Assembly: GCF_030381805.1 (NCBI RefSeq)
Contig: NZ_JAUDRH010000018.1
Coordinates: forward strand, 146,333 to 210,332
Length of the DNA: 64,000 bases
DNA from: Chlorogloeopsis sp. ULAP01
Lineage (GTDB): Bacteria; Cyanobacteriota; Cyanobacteriia; Cyanobacteriales; Nostocaceae
Direction: 5' to 3'
The notes beneath the pieces were generated by a model. The model had not been told where the DNA came from and did no database searches. It saw only the letters and a list, made by a program, of their open reading frames with translations. Positions 35,411 to 43,024 of this stretch are shown in pieces. Made by a program: the position numbers and the translations under genes. Each line of letters starts with the position of its first letter. Position 1 is the stretch's first letter.

Positions 35411-36047
35411 TTAATTTGCCCTTGACGTCTCAGCTTGTATTTATTTTCTTTACTAAATGAACTTAATAAATTTGTCTTTGATATTTTTAGTTTTCGGTTT
35501 TGTTTAAGTAGCATTATTTCACTTTTCTACTGAGAATATAGAAAAAATCATTATCTTTTTCCTCACGCAGGGGTTTACTCTTTCTATGCTAGCTTCCCTT
35601 GATCGGCTTGAAGTTCTTAGCATGAAAACAGCCATTAATATAATCTATAAGCAAAACTTATATTTATTTTCAATGGATGCCTTGTACAGATCACAAAAAC
35701 CGAGGAAGGGCAACTGTACTACCTTTAGGTAATTTGCCATTCTCCTTGAAGATGGAATTTGTATCTGTATGAACTCGTTTAAGTGTAATGTAATAAAAAA
35801 ATTATAAAGCAGAAGTAGCTGCTCTAGGAATCCATGAAGATTAGTTGAGCAAAACGCGCCTAATAAAATATTATTAAGTTTTTTTAAACTATTTTATTAT
35901 AAACTATTATACTAATTTATATTGTCAGGGGCACCAAGCTTTCCTATGCTTAATTTGAGAACAGTTAATTAGCTCAAGATGAGCACCCCCGTCAAAATTT
36001 TCAACAGAAAGAGTACTTATCGCGTTAATTAGTTTAGGAGATCTGCG
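35411..36047. other. 637-bp divergent promoter region between ndhF and ccmK2
   Basis: AT-rich and free of open frames of note. It must carry both the leftward ndhF-ndhD-cupB and the rightward ccm promoters. I could not pick out a convincing LysR (T-N11-A) box by eye. AGGAG at 36040 serves the ccmK2 ATG. Confidence 0.6.
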
Positions 36048-36356
36048 ATGCCTATTGCAGTTGGAATGATTGAAACAAAAGGTTTTCCGGCAGTAGTGGA
36101 AGCTGCTGATGCTATGGTGAAAGCCGCTCGTGTCACCTTGGTAGGTTACGAAAAAATCGGTAGTGCTAGGGTAACAGTAATTGTTCGTGGAGACGTATCT
36201 GAAGTACAAGCTTCAGTAGCGGCAGGAATAGAAGCAGCCAGAAGAGTCAATGGTGGTGAAGTTGTCTCTACTCACATTATTGCTCGCCCCCACGAAAACC
36301 TAGAATATGTCTTGCCTATTCGTTACACCGAAGCTGTAGAGCAGTTCCGAACTTAG
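36048..36356 (+). CDS. ccmK2: carboxysome shell hexamer protein CcmK2
   Basis: 102-aa single-domain BMC protein that forms the hexagonal tiles of the beta-carboxysome facets. MPIAVGMIETKGFPAVVEAA starts the domain, the pore loop is GYEKIGSARVTV (KIGS) and the edge Lys/Arg motif is in STHIIARPHENLEYVLP. It lacks the C-terminal extension of CcmK1, so by length and order (K2 before K1, as in Synechocystis) I call it CcmK2. First gene of the ccm operon. Confidence 0.93.
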   Translation: MPIAVGMIETKGFPAVVEAADAMVKAARVTLVGYEKIGSARVTVIVRGDVSEVQASVAAGIEAARRVNGGEVVSTHIIARPHENLEYVLPIRYTEAVEQFRT

Positions 36357-36464
36357 GCAGACTTTAACATCAAAACAATTCATTAACGGGGTTGCCTTCT
36401 TGTAGCTAGCTTTGCTTGTGTTCGTTGATTCGTTTTTTGGAAGCTTCTTAGGAATTAAAAAATT

Positions 36465-36809
36465 ATGTCAATTGCAGTAGGAATGGTAGAAACGCTTGGC
36501 TTCCCCGCAGTAGTGGAAGCTGCTGACGCGATGGTAAAAGCTGCTCGTGTTACCTTAGTCGGTTATGAAAAAATCGGTAGCGGTCGTGTCACAGTGATTG
36601 TACGGGGAGATGTTTCGGAAGTACAAGCTTCGGTCGCAGCAGGAGTTGAATCCGTCAAGCGAGTGAATGGCGGACAAGTACTGTCTACTCATATCATTGC
36701 TCGTCCCCACGAAAACCTGGAATACGTTCTACCTATTCGTTATACCGAAGATGTAGAACAGTTCCGTGAAAACGTTAATGCGATTCGTCCTTTCGGTAGA
36801 AGACCGTAA
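36465..36809 (+). CDS. ccmK1: carboxysome shell hexamer protein CcmK1
   Basis: 114-aa BMC shell protein, about 85-90% identical to CcmK2 over the domain, with the extra C-terminal tail FRENVNAIRPFGRRP that characterises CcmK1. Pore loop KIGSGRV. The 108-bp gap from ccmK2 has no gene; the next gene, ccmL, begins 6 nt after its stop. Confidence 0.93.
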   Translation: MSIAVGMVETLGFPAVVEAADAMVKAARVTLVGYEKIGSGRVTVIVRGDVSEVQASVAAGVESVKRVNGGQVLSTHIIARPHENLEYVLPIRYTEDVEQFRENVNAIRPFGRRP

Positions 36810-36815
36810 AGTGTA

Positions 36816-37118
36816 ATGCAAATTGCTAAAGTACGCGGCACAGTAGTTAGCACTCAAAAAGATCCAAGTCTTAGAGGTGTCAAACTACTGTTGCTGCAAT
36901 TAGTAGATGAAGAGGGGCGTATTCTGCCAGAATACGAAGTGGCTGCCGATAGTGTTGGTGCGGGAGTGGATGAATGGGTACTTGTCAGTCGTGGCAGTTC
37001 CGCTCGCCAAATTCTTGGTAATGAACAGCGTCCTATAGATGCGGCAGTAGTGGCGATTATTGATACAGTTCACGTTGAGGATCGCCTAGTTTATAGCAAA
37101 AAAAATCAATATCGATAA
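36816..37118 (+). CDS. ccmL: carboxysome vertex protein CcmL
   Basis: 100-aa BMV-family pentamer that caps the twelve vertices of the shell. The characteristic MQIAKVRGTVVSTQKDPSL start, GVKLLLLQLVDEEG, AADSVGAGVDEWVLVSRGSS (pore glycine region) and AVVAIIDTVHVEDR are all present. It lies 6 nt after ccmK1. Confidence 0.96.
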   Translation: MQIAKVRGTVVSTQKDPSLRGVKLLLLQLVDEEGRILPEYEVAADSVGAGVDEWVLVSRGSSARQILGNEQRPIDAAVVAIIDTVHVEDRLVYSKKNQYR

Positions 37119-37210
37119 CTCATTGGTCATCAGTCATTAAGTCATTGGTTTTTGAAAGACAAATGACTAAGGACAAATGACAAAGAACTCAACTGAGGAG
37201 GAATCTCGCA

Positions 37211-38872
37211 ATGGCAGTCCGCAGTATGGCGGAGGCAGCTCCCCCAACACCGTGGTCAAAGAATTTAGCTGAACCAAGTATTCATCCATCAGCTTTTGTG
37301 CATTCTTTTTCGCACGTAATTGGGGATGTAAAAATAGAAGCGAACGTTATCGTTGCACCAGGTACTTCAATTCGGGCAGACGAAGGAACACCATTTTTTA
37401 TTGGTGAAAATACCAATCTTCAAGATGGTGTAGTAGTTCATGGCTTGGAGAAAGGCCGTGTAATCGGTGACGATCAACAAGAATACTCGGTCTGGATTGG
37501 GAGAAATAGCTGTATTACACATATGGCTCTGATTCACGGCCCTTGTTATGTAGGTGATGACTGTTTTATCGGTTTTCGCTCTACAATCTTCAATGCCAGG
37601 GTTGGAGCGGGATGCATCGTGATGATGCACGCTTTAATTCAAGATGTAGAAATACCACCGGGCAAATACGTGCCTTCGGGAGCCATCATTACTAATCAGC
37701 AGCAAGCTGATCGCTTGCCAGATGTGCAAGCAGAAGATAAGCAATTTGCCCACCATGTAGTTGGAATTAACCAGGCACTACGAGCAGGTTATTTATGTGC
37801 TGCTGACAGTAAGTGTATCAGAACAATTCGCAACGAATTGGAGCAAACTTATACAAGTACAGCCGTTAATGGAATAGAAAGGAGCAGTGAGGTGTCTAGC
37901 AGTAGCTTGGGTGCGGAAACAGTAGAGCAATTGCGCTATCTGTTGGAGCAAGGATATAAAATCGGTACAGAACACGTAGACGCACGGCGCTTCCGTACCG
38001 GTTCTTGGACTAGTTGCAAGCCAATTGAAGCTAGATCCTTAGGTGAAGCAATCTCAGCTTTAGAGACTTGTTTGGCAGATCATGCTGGTGAATATGTCCG
38101 CCTGTTTGGTATTGACAAAAACAAGCAACGTGTGCTGGAGAATATTATCCAACGTCCAGATGGCGCTGTCAAAGCACCTACTTCTTTTAAAGCTCCCACG
38201 AGTTCTAGCTATAGCAGCAATGGCAGTAGCTACAACGGTAATGGTAATGGTAGCAGCAAACTCAGTTCTGAAACCGTAGACCAAGTTCGCCAATTATTGG
38301 CAGGTGGTTATAAAATTGGTACGGAACACGTAGACGAGCGGCGCTTCCGCACTGGTTCGTGGCAAAGCTGCAAGCCAATTGAATCCCACTCTGCTAATGA
38401 TGTGGTGGCGGCATTAGAAGATTGTATGGACAATCACCAAGGCGAGTATGTGCGTTTGATTGGCATAGATCCCAAAGGTAAACGCCGCGTACTGGAAGCA
38501 ATTATCCAACGCCCCAACGGCCCAGTTTCTGCATCTGGCACTCAAAAGTCATCATTTGGTGGTACAAGTACTTCCACCTATGCAACAGCTACTGCACCTG
38601 CTACTAACACCAAATTAAGTTCTGAGGTTGTAGAACAACTACAGCAACTTTTGGCGAGTGGATATAAAATTAGCGCTGAACATGTAGATCAAAGACGCTT
38701 CCGGATGGGTTCGTGGAGTAGCTGCGGACAAATTCAAGCTACTAACATCAGAGATGCGATCGCTGCATTAGAGGCATACCTTGCCGAATATCAAGGAGAA
38801 TACGTGCGCTTAATCGGTATTGATCCCAAAGGTAAACGCCGAGTATTAGAAACGATTATTCAACGTCCGTAG
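37211..38872 (+). CDS. ccmM: carboxysome scaffold CcmM (gamma-carbonic anhydrase plus three SSUL domains)
   Basis: 553 aa. Residues about 20-210 form the left-handed beta-helix of a gamma carbonic anhydrase with Zn histidines His77, His104 and His109, and the stabilising Cys pair Cys196/Cys202 that marks active CcmM anhydrases. Three Rubisco small-subunit-like domains follow (about 232-316, 350-435, 468-553), joined by Ser/Gly/Asn-rich linkers. SSUL1 and SSUL2 each keep a Cys pair 18 residues apart (269/287, 387/405). SSUL3 has Cys505 but Tyr523, so it cannot form that bond. GAGGAGGA precedes ATG 37211. An internal GTG start for the short form is annotated separately. Confidence 0.97.
   Translation: MAVRSMAEAAPPTPWSKNLAEPSIHPSAFVHSFSHVIGDVKIEANVIVAPGTSIRADEGTPFFIGENTNLQDGVVVHGLEKGRVIGDDQQEYSVWIGRNSCITHMALIHGPCYVGDDCFIGFRSTIFNARVGAGCIVMMHALIQDVEIPPGKYVPSGAIITNQQQADRLPDVQAEDKQFAHHVVGINQALRAGYLCAADSKCIRTIRNELEQTYTSTAVNGIERSSEVSSSSLGAETVEQLRYLLEQGYKIGTEHVDARRFRTGSWTSCKPIEARSLGEAISALETCLADHAGEYVRLFGIDKNKQRVLENIIQRPDGAVKAPTSFKAPTSSSYSSNGSSYNGNGNGSSKLSSETVDQVRQLLAGGYKIGTEHVDERRFRTGSWQSCKPIESHSANDVVAALEDCMDNHQGEYVRLIGIDPKGKRRVLEAIIQRPNGPVSASGTQKSSFGGTSTSTYATATAPATNTKLSSEVVEQLQQLLASGYKISAEHVDQRRFRMGSWSSCGQIQATNIRDAIAALEAYLAEYQGEYVRLIGIDPKGKRRVLETIIQRP
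37878..37894 (+). promoter_or_regulatory. internal ribosome-binding site and GTG start for short CcmM (M35-type)
   Basis: AAAGGAG (37878-37884), 7-nt spacer, then in-frame GTG (37892-37894, codon 228). Translation from here gives 326 aa holding only the three SSUL domains, the size of the known short CcmM form made by internal initiation in other beta-cyanobacteria. Confidence 0.75.
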
Positions 38873-38944
38873 GAAGGGGACAGGGTAAAGGGTACAGGGG
38901 ACAGGGAAATTTAACCAATCTGTAACCTATAACCTTATAACCCT

Positions 38945-39030
38945 TCGGGTACTCTACCTTGAAGCCGCCTTCGGCGTCTACGCCAGTCACCACCCTTACG
39001 GGAAGCCGCCCGGAGGGCGTCTACAAAGGG
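38945..39030. repeat. GC-rich dispersed repeat next to ccmN
   Basis: Contains reverse complements of blocks of the 147-bp repeat (TACTCTACCTTGAAGCC, CACCCTTACGGGAAGCC) and several small palindromes (GCCGCCTTCGGCG, GCCGCCCGGAGGGCG). It fills most of the 239-bp ccmM-ccmN spacer. Confidence 0.8.
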
Positions 39031-39111
39031 GGGAACCCCCGCACGGTGCTGGACTCACCTGTAACCTTTTCATCACTCACATTTGTTCCGGCTTCCGAGG
39101 TTAAAATTTCC

Positions 39112-39801
39112 ATGTCTGTGCCGCCACTGCGCCTGAGTCATAACTTTGATGCTTACATCAGTGGCGAGGTTATTATTCATCCAAGTGCAGTTCTCGCACC
39201 TGGGGTGATACTCCAAGCGGCTCCAAACAGCAAAATTATTATTGGTTCAGGGGTTTGTATTGGTATGGGGGCAATCCTCAAAGTCCATGAAGGAACCTTA
39301 GAAGTAGAAACAGGAGCAAACTTGGGAGCCGGTTTTTTGATGGTTGGTAAAGGCAAAATTGGCGCAAACGCTTGTATTGGTTCAGCAACAACAATTTTCA
39401 ATTGTTCCGTAGAATCGGGACAAGTAGTCGCTCCTGGCTCAGTTTTGGGAGACACTAGTCGCCAAATCTCTGATTTGAATACCGTCAGCGATCGCACACA
39501 ACCATCACCATCTTCCCAGAGCAACTCCACTTCTACAACTGCGGTATCGGACGAAACAGATACAGGTAATTTGGCAAATGGCAAAGAAAGTATTCTTAAT
39601 CCTGCCGTCACCACATCTAATCCCGATCCAATCCCACAACAACCAGAACCCAAAAACCAGAATACAGAAGAGCCTGGCACTGAATCTACTGTTATCGGTA
39701 CTCACATCTACGGACAAGGGAGCATTCAACAGCTGTTGATTACATTATTTCCCCACAGACAATCCTTAAACAAATCAAACTCTGACGATCTATCTGAGTA
39801 A
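39112..39801 (+). CDS. ccmN: carboxysome assembly protein CcmN
   Basis: 229 aa from ATG 39112. Residues about 10-120 are a left-handed beta-helix like CcmM (YISGEVIIHPSAVLAPGVIL, then CIGMGAILKVHEG). A Ser/Thr/Pro-rich linker follows. The C terminus IYGQGSIQQLLITLFPHRQS is the amphipathic encapsulation peptide that binds the shell. CcmN links CcmM-Rubisco cores to CcmK2. The frame stays open upstream to ATG 38959, but those 51 codons are repeat DNA and MSVPPLRLSHNFD matches the usual CcmN start, so I use 39112. GAGG lies 11 nt before it. Confidence 0.92.
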   Translation: MSVPPLRLSHNFDAYISGEVIIHPSAVLAPGVILQAAPNSKIIIGSGVCIGMGAILKVHEGTLEVETGANLGAGFLMVGKGKIGANACIGSATTIFNCSVESGQVVAPGSVLGDTSRQISDLNTVSDRTQPSPSSQSNSTSTTAVSDETDTGNLANGKESILNPAVTTSNPDPIPQQPEPKNQNTEEPGTESTVIGTHIYGQGSIQQLLITLFPHRQSLNKSNSDDLSE

Positions 39802-39919
39802 GTGTTAATTGTAAGTTGTCACCTGTAGTAGGAAGCAGAAAGTAATAAGTATGAAGTACTTTTACTTTAAGACTTCATCGCTGCTTTCATCCTTCCTTTG
39901 AGAACCCCGGAGATTTCAC

Positions 39920-40696
39920 ATGGACGCATACAATCAACGATCTATTAGCACTGCCCAGACATCCCGTCGTCGGGATAACTTCGCAGATAGTGCTTTGGGA
40001 TTAGTATCAACCCGCAGTTTTCCTGCGATCGTTGGTACGGCAGACATGATGCTCAAATCGGCGGGAGTTCACCTAATTGGCTATGAAAAAATAGGTGGCG
40101 GTCATTGTACTGCTATTATCCGGGGTAACATTGCTGATGTCCGCTTGGCAGTAGAATCTGGTGAGCAGACTGCTAAACAATTCGATCAGTATGTTTCTAG
40201 CCTGGTAATTCCCCGACCTTTTCCCAACTTAGATGTAGTACTTCCTATTACTACCCGCCTCAGCAATTTTGCTGAGGATGGCAATTATAGCCGTTTGAGC
40301 AACCAAGCAGTAGGCTTAGTAGAAACGCGGGGTTTTCCAGCAATGGTAGGAGCTGCTGACGCGATGCTCAAAGCTGCCGATGTCCAATTAGCAGCGTATG
40401 AAAAAATCGGTGCAGGATTGTGTACAGCCATTATTCGTGGTTCCGTGGCAAATGTTGCAGTAGCAGTAGAAGCTGGGATGTACGAAGCAGAACGCATTGG
40501 AGAATTAAACGCCGTAATGGTCATTCCTCGACCATTGGATGAATTAGAACAAACCTTGCCAGTAGCCAGTTGCTGGATAGAGGAACGTCAGCCACTGAGG
40601 TTCCCATTAAATATTAAACAACCAGTTGTCGAAACTGAGTTAGTAGAATTGCCAGATTTATCTATATTACCTGCAAAAATTACAGAAGAATCCTAG
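39920..40696 (+). CDS. ccmO: carboxysome shell protein CcmO (tandem BMC)
   Basis: 258 aa with two BMC domains in tandem. Domain 1 is about residues 25-110 (ALGLVSTRSFPAIVGTADMM, pore region GYEKIGGGHC) and domain 2 about 128-215 (AVGLVETRGFPAMVGAADAM, pore region YEKIGAGLC). The C-terminal 40 residues are a Pro/Glu-rich tail. The fused shape fits CcmO, a shell pseudo-trimer essential for beta-carboxysomes. It is the last gene of the ccm operon here; in some strains ccmO lies elsewhere. Confidence 0.94.
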   Translation: MDAYNQRSISTAQTSRRRDNFADSALGLVSTRSFPAIVGTADMMLKSAGVHLIGYEKIGGGHCTAIIRGNIADVRLAVESGEQTAKQFDQYVSSLVIPRPFPNLDVVLPITTRLSNFAEDGNYSRLSNQAVGLVETRGFPAMVGAADAMLKAADVQLAAYEKIGAGLCTAIIRGSVANVAVAVEAGMYEAERIGELNAVMVIPRPLDELEQTLPVASCWIEERQPLRFPLNIKQPVVETELVELPDLSILPAKITEES

Positions 40697-40714
40697 AAAT
40701 CTAACATCGAGAAA

Positions 40715-40796
40715 AACGTTGTACACACCTGTTAGGACGAGGTTAGTACAACGTCGGTTACTATCCCCAAAAAACACCTTCAAGGTGTGCAACGTT
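40715..40796 (+). promoter_or_regulatory. set of competing hairpins downstream of ccmO
   Basis: CGTTGTA (from 40717) can pair with TACAACG (40747-40753), ACACCTT with AAGGTGT (40774-40788), or the outer AACGTTGTACACACCT with AGGTGTGCAACGTT (40783-40796). These foldings exclude one another. There is no U-run, so it is not a simple terminator. The remaining 40797-41325 holds the repeat at 41094 and nothing else I can name. Confidence 0.45.
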
Positions 40797-41093
40797 GGCT
40801 GGAAGGCATCTTACGCTTTGCTTGTTGTCTTGATAATAACTTGTCAGTTCTATAAGTAAAATACTCATTTTGTGATGAATTGCATAGGTATATATCTATG
40901 TATACAATTCATAACTTTTGCGTAAGTCACCCTATAGGAGTGACAAGTATTCTGTGATACTAGATTTATAGCGGTTATAGTTTTCTAGCAATATGTGCCA
41001 CTTTCTCCTTCATCCTCCCTTGTTGTAGGCTACGGTGTACACAAAAGACTTAAAATTCTTGCTTGACTCAGATAAAAGCCTTCGTAGGGTGCG

Positions 41094-41162
41094 TTAGGAC
41101 TACCATCCATAACGCACCGAAAATCTAGGCTGGTGCGTTGCGCGATGCGACAACCACCCTAC
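41094..41162. repeat. GTAGGGTGCGTTA palindromic repeat
   Basis: Outer arms GTAGGGTG / CCACCCTAC with inner GTGCGTTAGG and CATAACGCACC, the same family as 7540-7617 and 28164-28199. Confidence 0.75.
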
Positions 41163-41325
41163 AAAGCGACAAAGTTGATTCAATCATTTGTGTGTAGACG
41201 GCAGCTTGTTGTAAGGGAGGGCAATTATTCCTCCTGCTAACAAAATCAAATTTTTCACTTCTTTGCTTTATTCAAGGCAAGAAGTAAAGTGCTGTATCAG
41301 TTTTGATCGATTCAGACAGTTGTGA

Positions 41326-41347
41326 GTAGGTACGAGCTAAAACCTAC
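41326..41347 (+). promoter_or_regulatory. GTAGGT-N10-ACCTAC inverted repeat upstream of rbcR
   Basis: Perfect 6-bp arms about 98 nt before the rbcR start. LysR regulators often bind such dyads in their own promoters, so autoregulation is a reasonable guess. Confidence 0.4.
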
Positions 41348-41445
41348 ACCGTCAGGAGAGAAGGTGGATTAAAGTTAAACAAGTCTTCGAGGCAAATAAG
41401 AACTGCTATATCTCGGTTAATTGCCATCAAAGAGGAGAATTAGCA

Positions 41446-42384
41446 TTGAATCAAGCAACACTACATCAGTTGAAGGTGTTTGAGGCAGCAGCGCGGCACG
41501 GTAGTTTTACTCGTGCTGCCGAAGAACTTTTTCTCACCCAACCGACCGTTTCTATGCAGATCAAACAGCTGACAAAATCGGTAGGGTTGCCATTATTTGA
41601 ACAAGTGGGTAAGCGTCTGTATCTAACAGAAGCAGGGCGAGAATTATACGCTACCTGTCGCCAGATTTTCGAGACTATAGCCAAGTTTGAAATGAAAGTG
41701 GCAGATTTAAAAGGACTAAAACAAGGTCAATTGCGCTTGGCAGTGATTACAACCGCAAAATACTTCATACCACGTTTATTGGGGCCATTTTGCCAACTTT
41801 ATCCAGGCATTGAAATCTCCCTACAAGTTACAAACCACGAGGGTATTCTGGAACGTATGACCAACAATATGGACGACTTGTATATTATGAGTCAAGTTCC
41901 AGAGCATTTAGATGTGAGTTACCAGCAATTTCTCGAAAACCCTTTAGTAGTTTTAGCACCAATTAATCACGTCTTAGCAAATGAAAAAAATATTCCCATC
42001 CAACGTCTTGCTAACGAACCTTTTATTATGCGAGAACCTGGTTCGGGAACACGTCGCGCCGTGCAAAAATTATTTGATGAACATGGGGTAACAGTAAATG
42101 TCAAGTTAGAGTTAGGGAGCAACGAGGCAATTAAGCAAGCTATAGCAGGTGGATTGGGAATTTCTATTTTATCTCGTCATACTTTATTACCAGATACGGG
42201 AGACTTAATTATTTTGGATGTAGAACATTTTCCAATCAAACGAAATTGGTATATGGTTTATCCCTCTGGTAAACAATTATCTATTGTTGCTCGCACCTAT
42301 TTTGAGTATCTGATGGATGCAGCCAAACAGATTGCAGAGCAAACCGCAGCAATTAGTTGTGAACGAAATCACGAAAGCAGTTAA
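41446..42384 (+). CDS. rbcR: LysR-type regulator RbcR/CcmR-like
   Basis: 312-aa LysR regulator. The winged helix-turn-helix is at residues 5-64 (LHQLKVFEAAARHGSFTRAA and LFLTQPTVSMQIKQL). The effector domain follows from about 93 (QLRLAVITTAKYFIPRLLGP, then FIMREPGSGTRRAVQ). The sequence is that of cyanobacterial RbcR, which controls rbcLS and CO2-concentrating genes. The start is a TTG at 41446: AGAGGAG lies 9 nt upstream and the protein then begins as homologues do. It is next to the ccm operon, consistent with its role. Confidence 0.92.
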   Translation: MNQATLHQLKVFEAAARHGSFTRAAEELFLTQPTVSMQIKQLTKSVGLPLFEQVGKRLYLTEAGRELYATCRQIFETIAKFEMKVADLKGLKQGQLRLAVITTAKYFIPRLLGPFCQLYPGIEISLQVTNHEGILERMTNNMDDLYIMSQVPEHLDVSYQQFLENPLVVLAPINHVLANEKNIPIQRLANEPFIMREPGSGTRRAVQKLFDEHGVTVNVKLELGSNEAIKQAIAGGLGISILSRHTLLPDTGDLIILDVEHFPIKRNWYMVYPSGKQLSIVARTYFEYLMDAAKQIAEQTAAISCERNHESS

Positions 42385-43024
42385 ATTATTGACTTTTTGG
42401 ATTTGAGGTTAGCAAGTTTAGATAGAAAGAGGCTGGAGGCTTGTTTGTTGAAATGATGCAGAATACAGAAGTCAGAATACACAATTAAGTAATGTATCAA
42501 TATTCTGGCTTTTGTAAACGCACTTTTGTTTAATTTGCACAGGTATTCTTGTTAAAAACTTACGGTATGGAAGCACTCCATTACTTGTTGAGTACTACAA
42601 AGTATTAAATTTAAACTTTTCTTTACAAACAATCTCTCATAGATAAGTAATGCATAAGCCATAATAAAAAATATTGATAAGAATGAAAGTTATTACCTAT
42701 TATTTGATAACTCTCTGTCTCATAGTTAAGCTATGAAATTACAATATGACAGCGTTGTGCATACTTCAGAAGTAAAACAGGTATAAATATTCATAATTTG
42801 GTAGGAGATTAATACCTCATACCTGTGCAACCTACTACATATAGTTAAAGATATAAATAAATATTTCAAAAATTAAATTATTTTATTCTCAAATAAAGTA
42901 AGTCTGATATTTGTCATTAATAAAAGAGTTGTTACTCCTAATCCAATAATTAAAAATTATATAGAAAGTTAATTATTTATATATTTGAGGAAATTTATTA
43001 TAAAAACTAATTTTGAGAATAGTC
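42385..43024. other. non-coding AT-rich gap
   Basis: About 640 bp between rbcR and the histidine kinase. No open frame with coding character, RNA gene or repeat family member seen. Confidence 0.5.

Noticed and set aside
35411..36047. Specific RbcR/CcmR binding boxes between ndhF and ccmK2
   Set aside because: AT-rich DNA gives many weak T-N11-A matches by chance, and none stood out enough to annotate.
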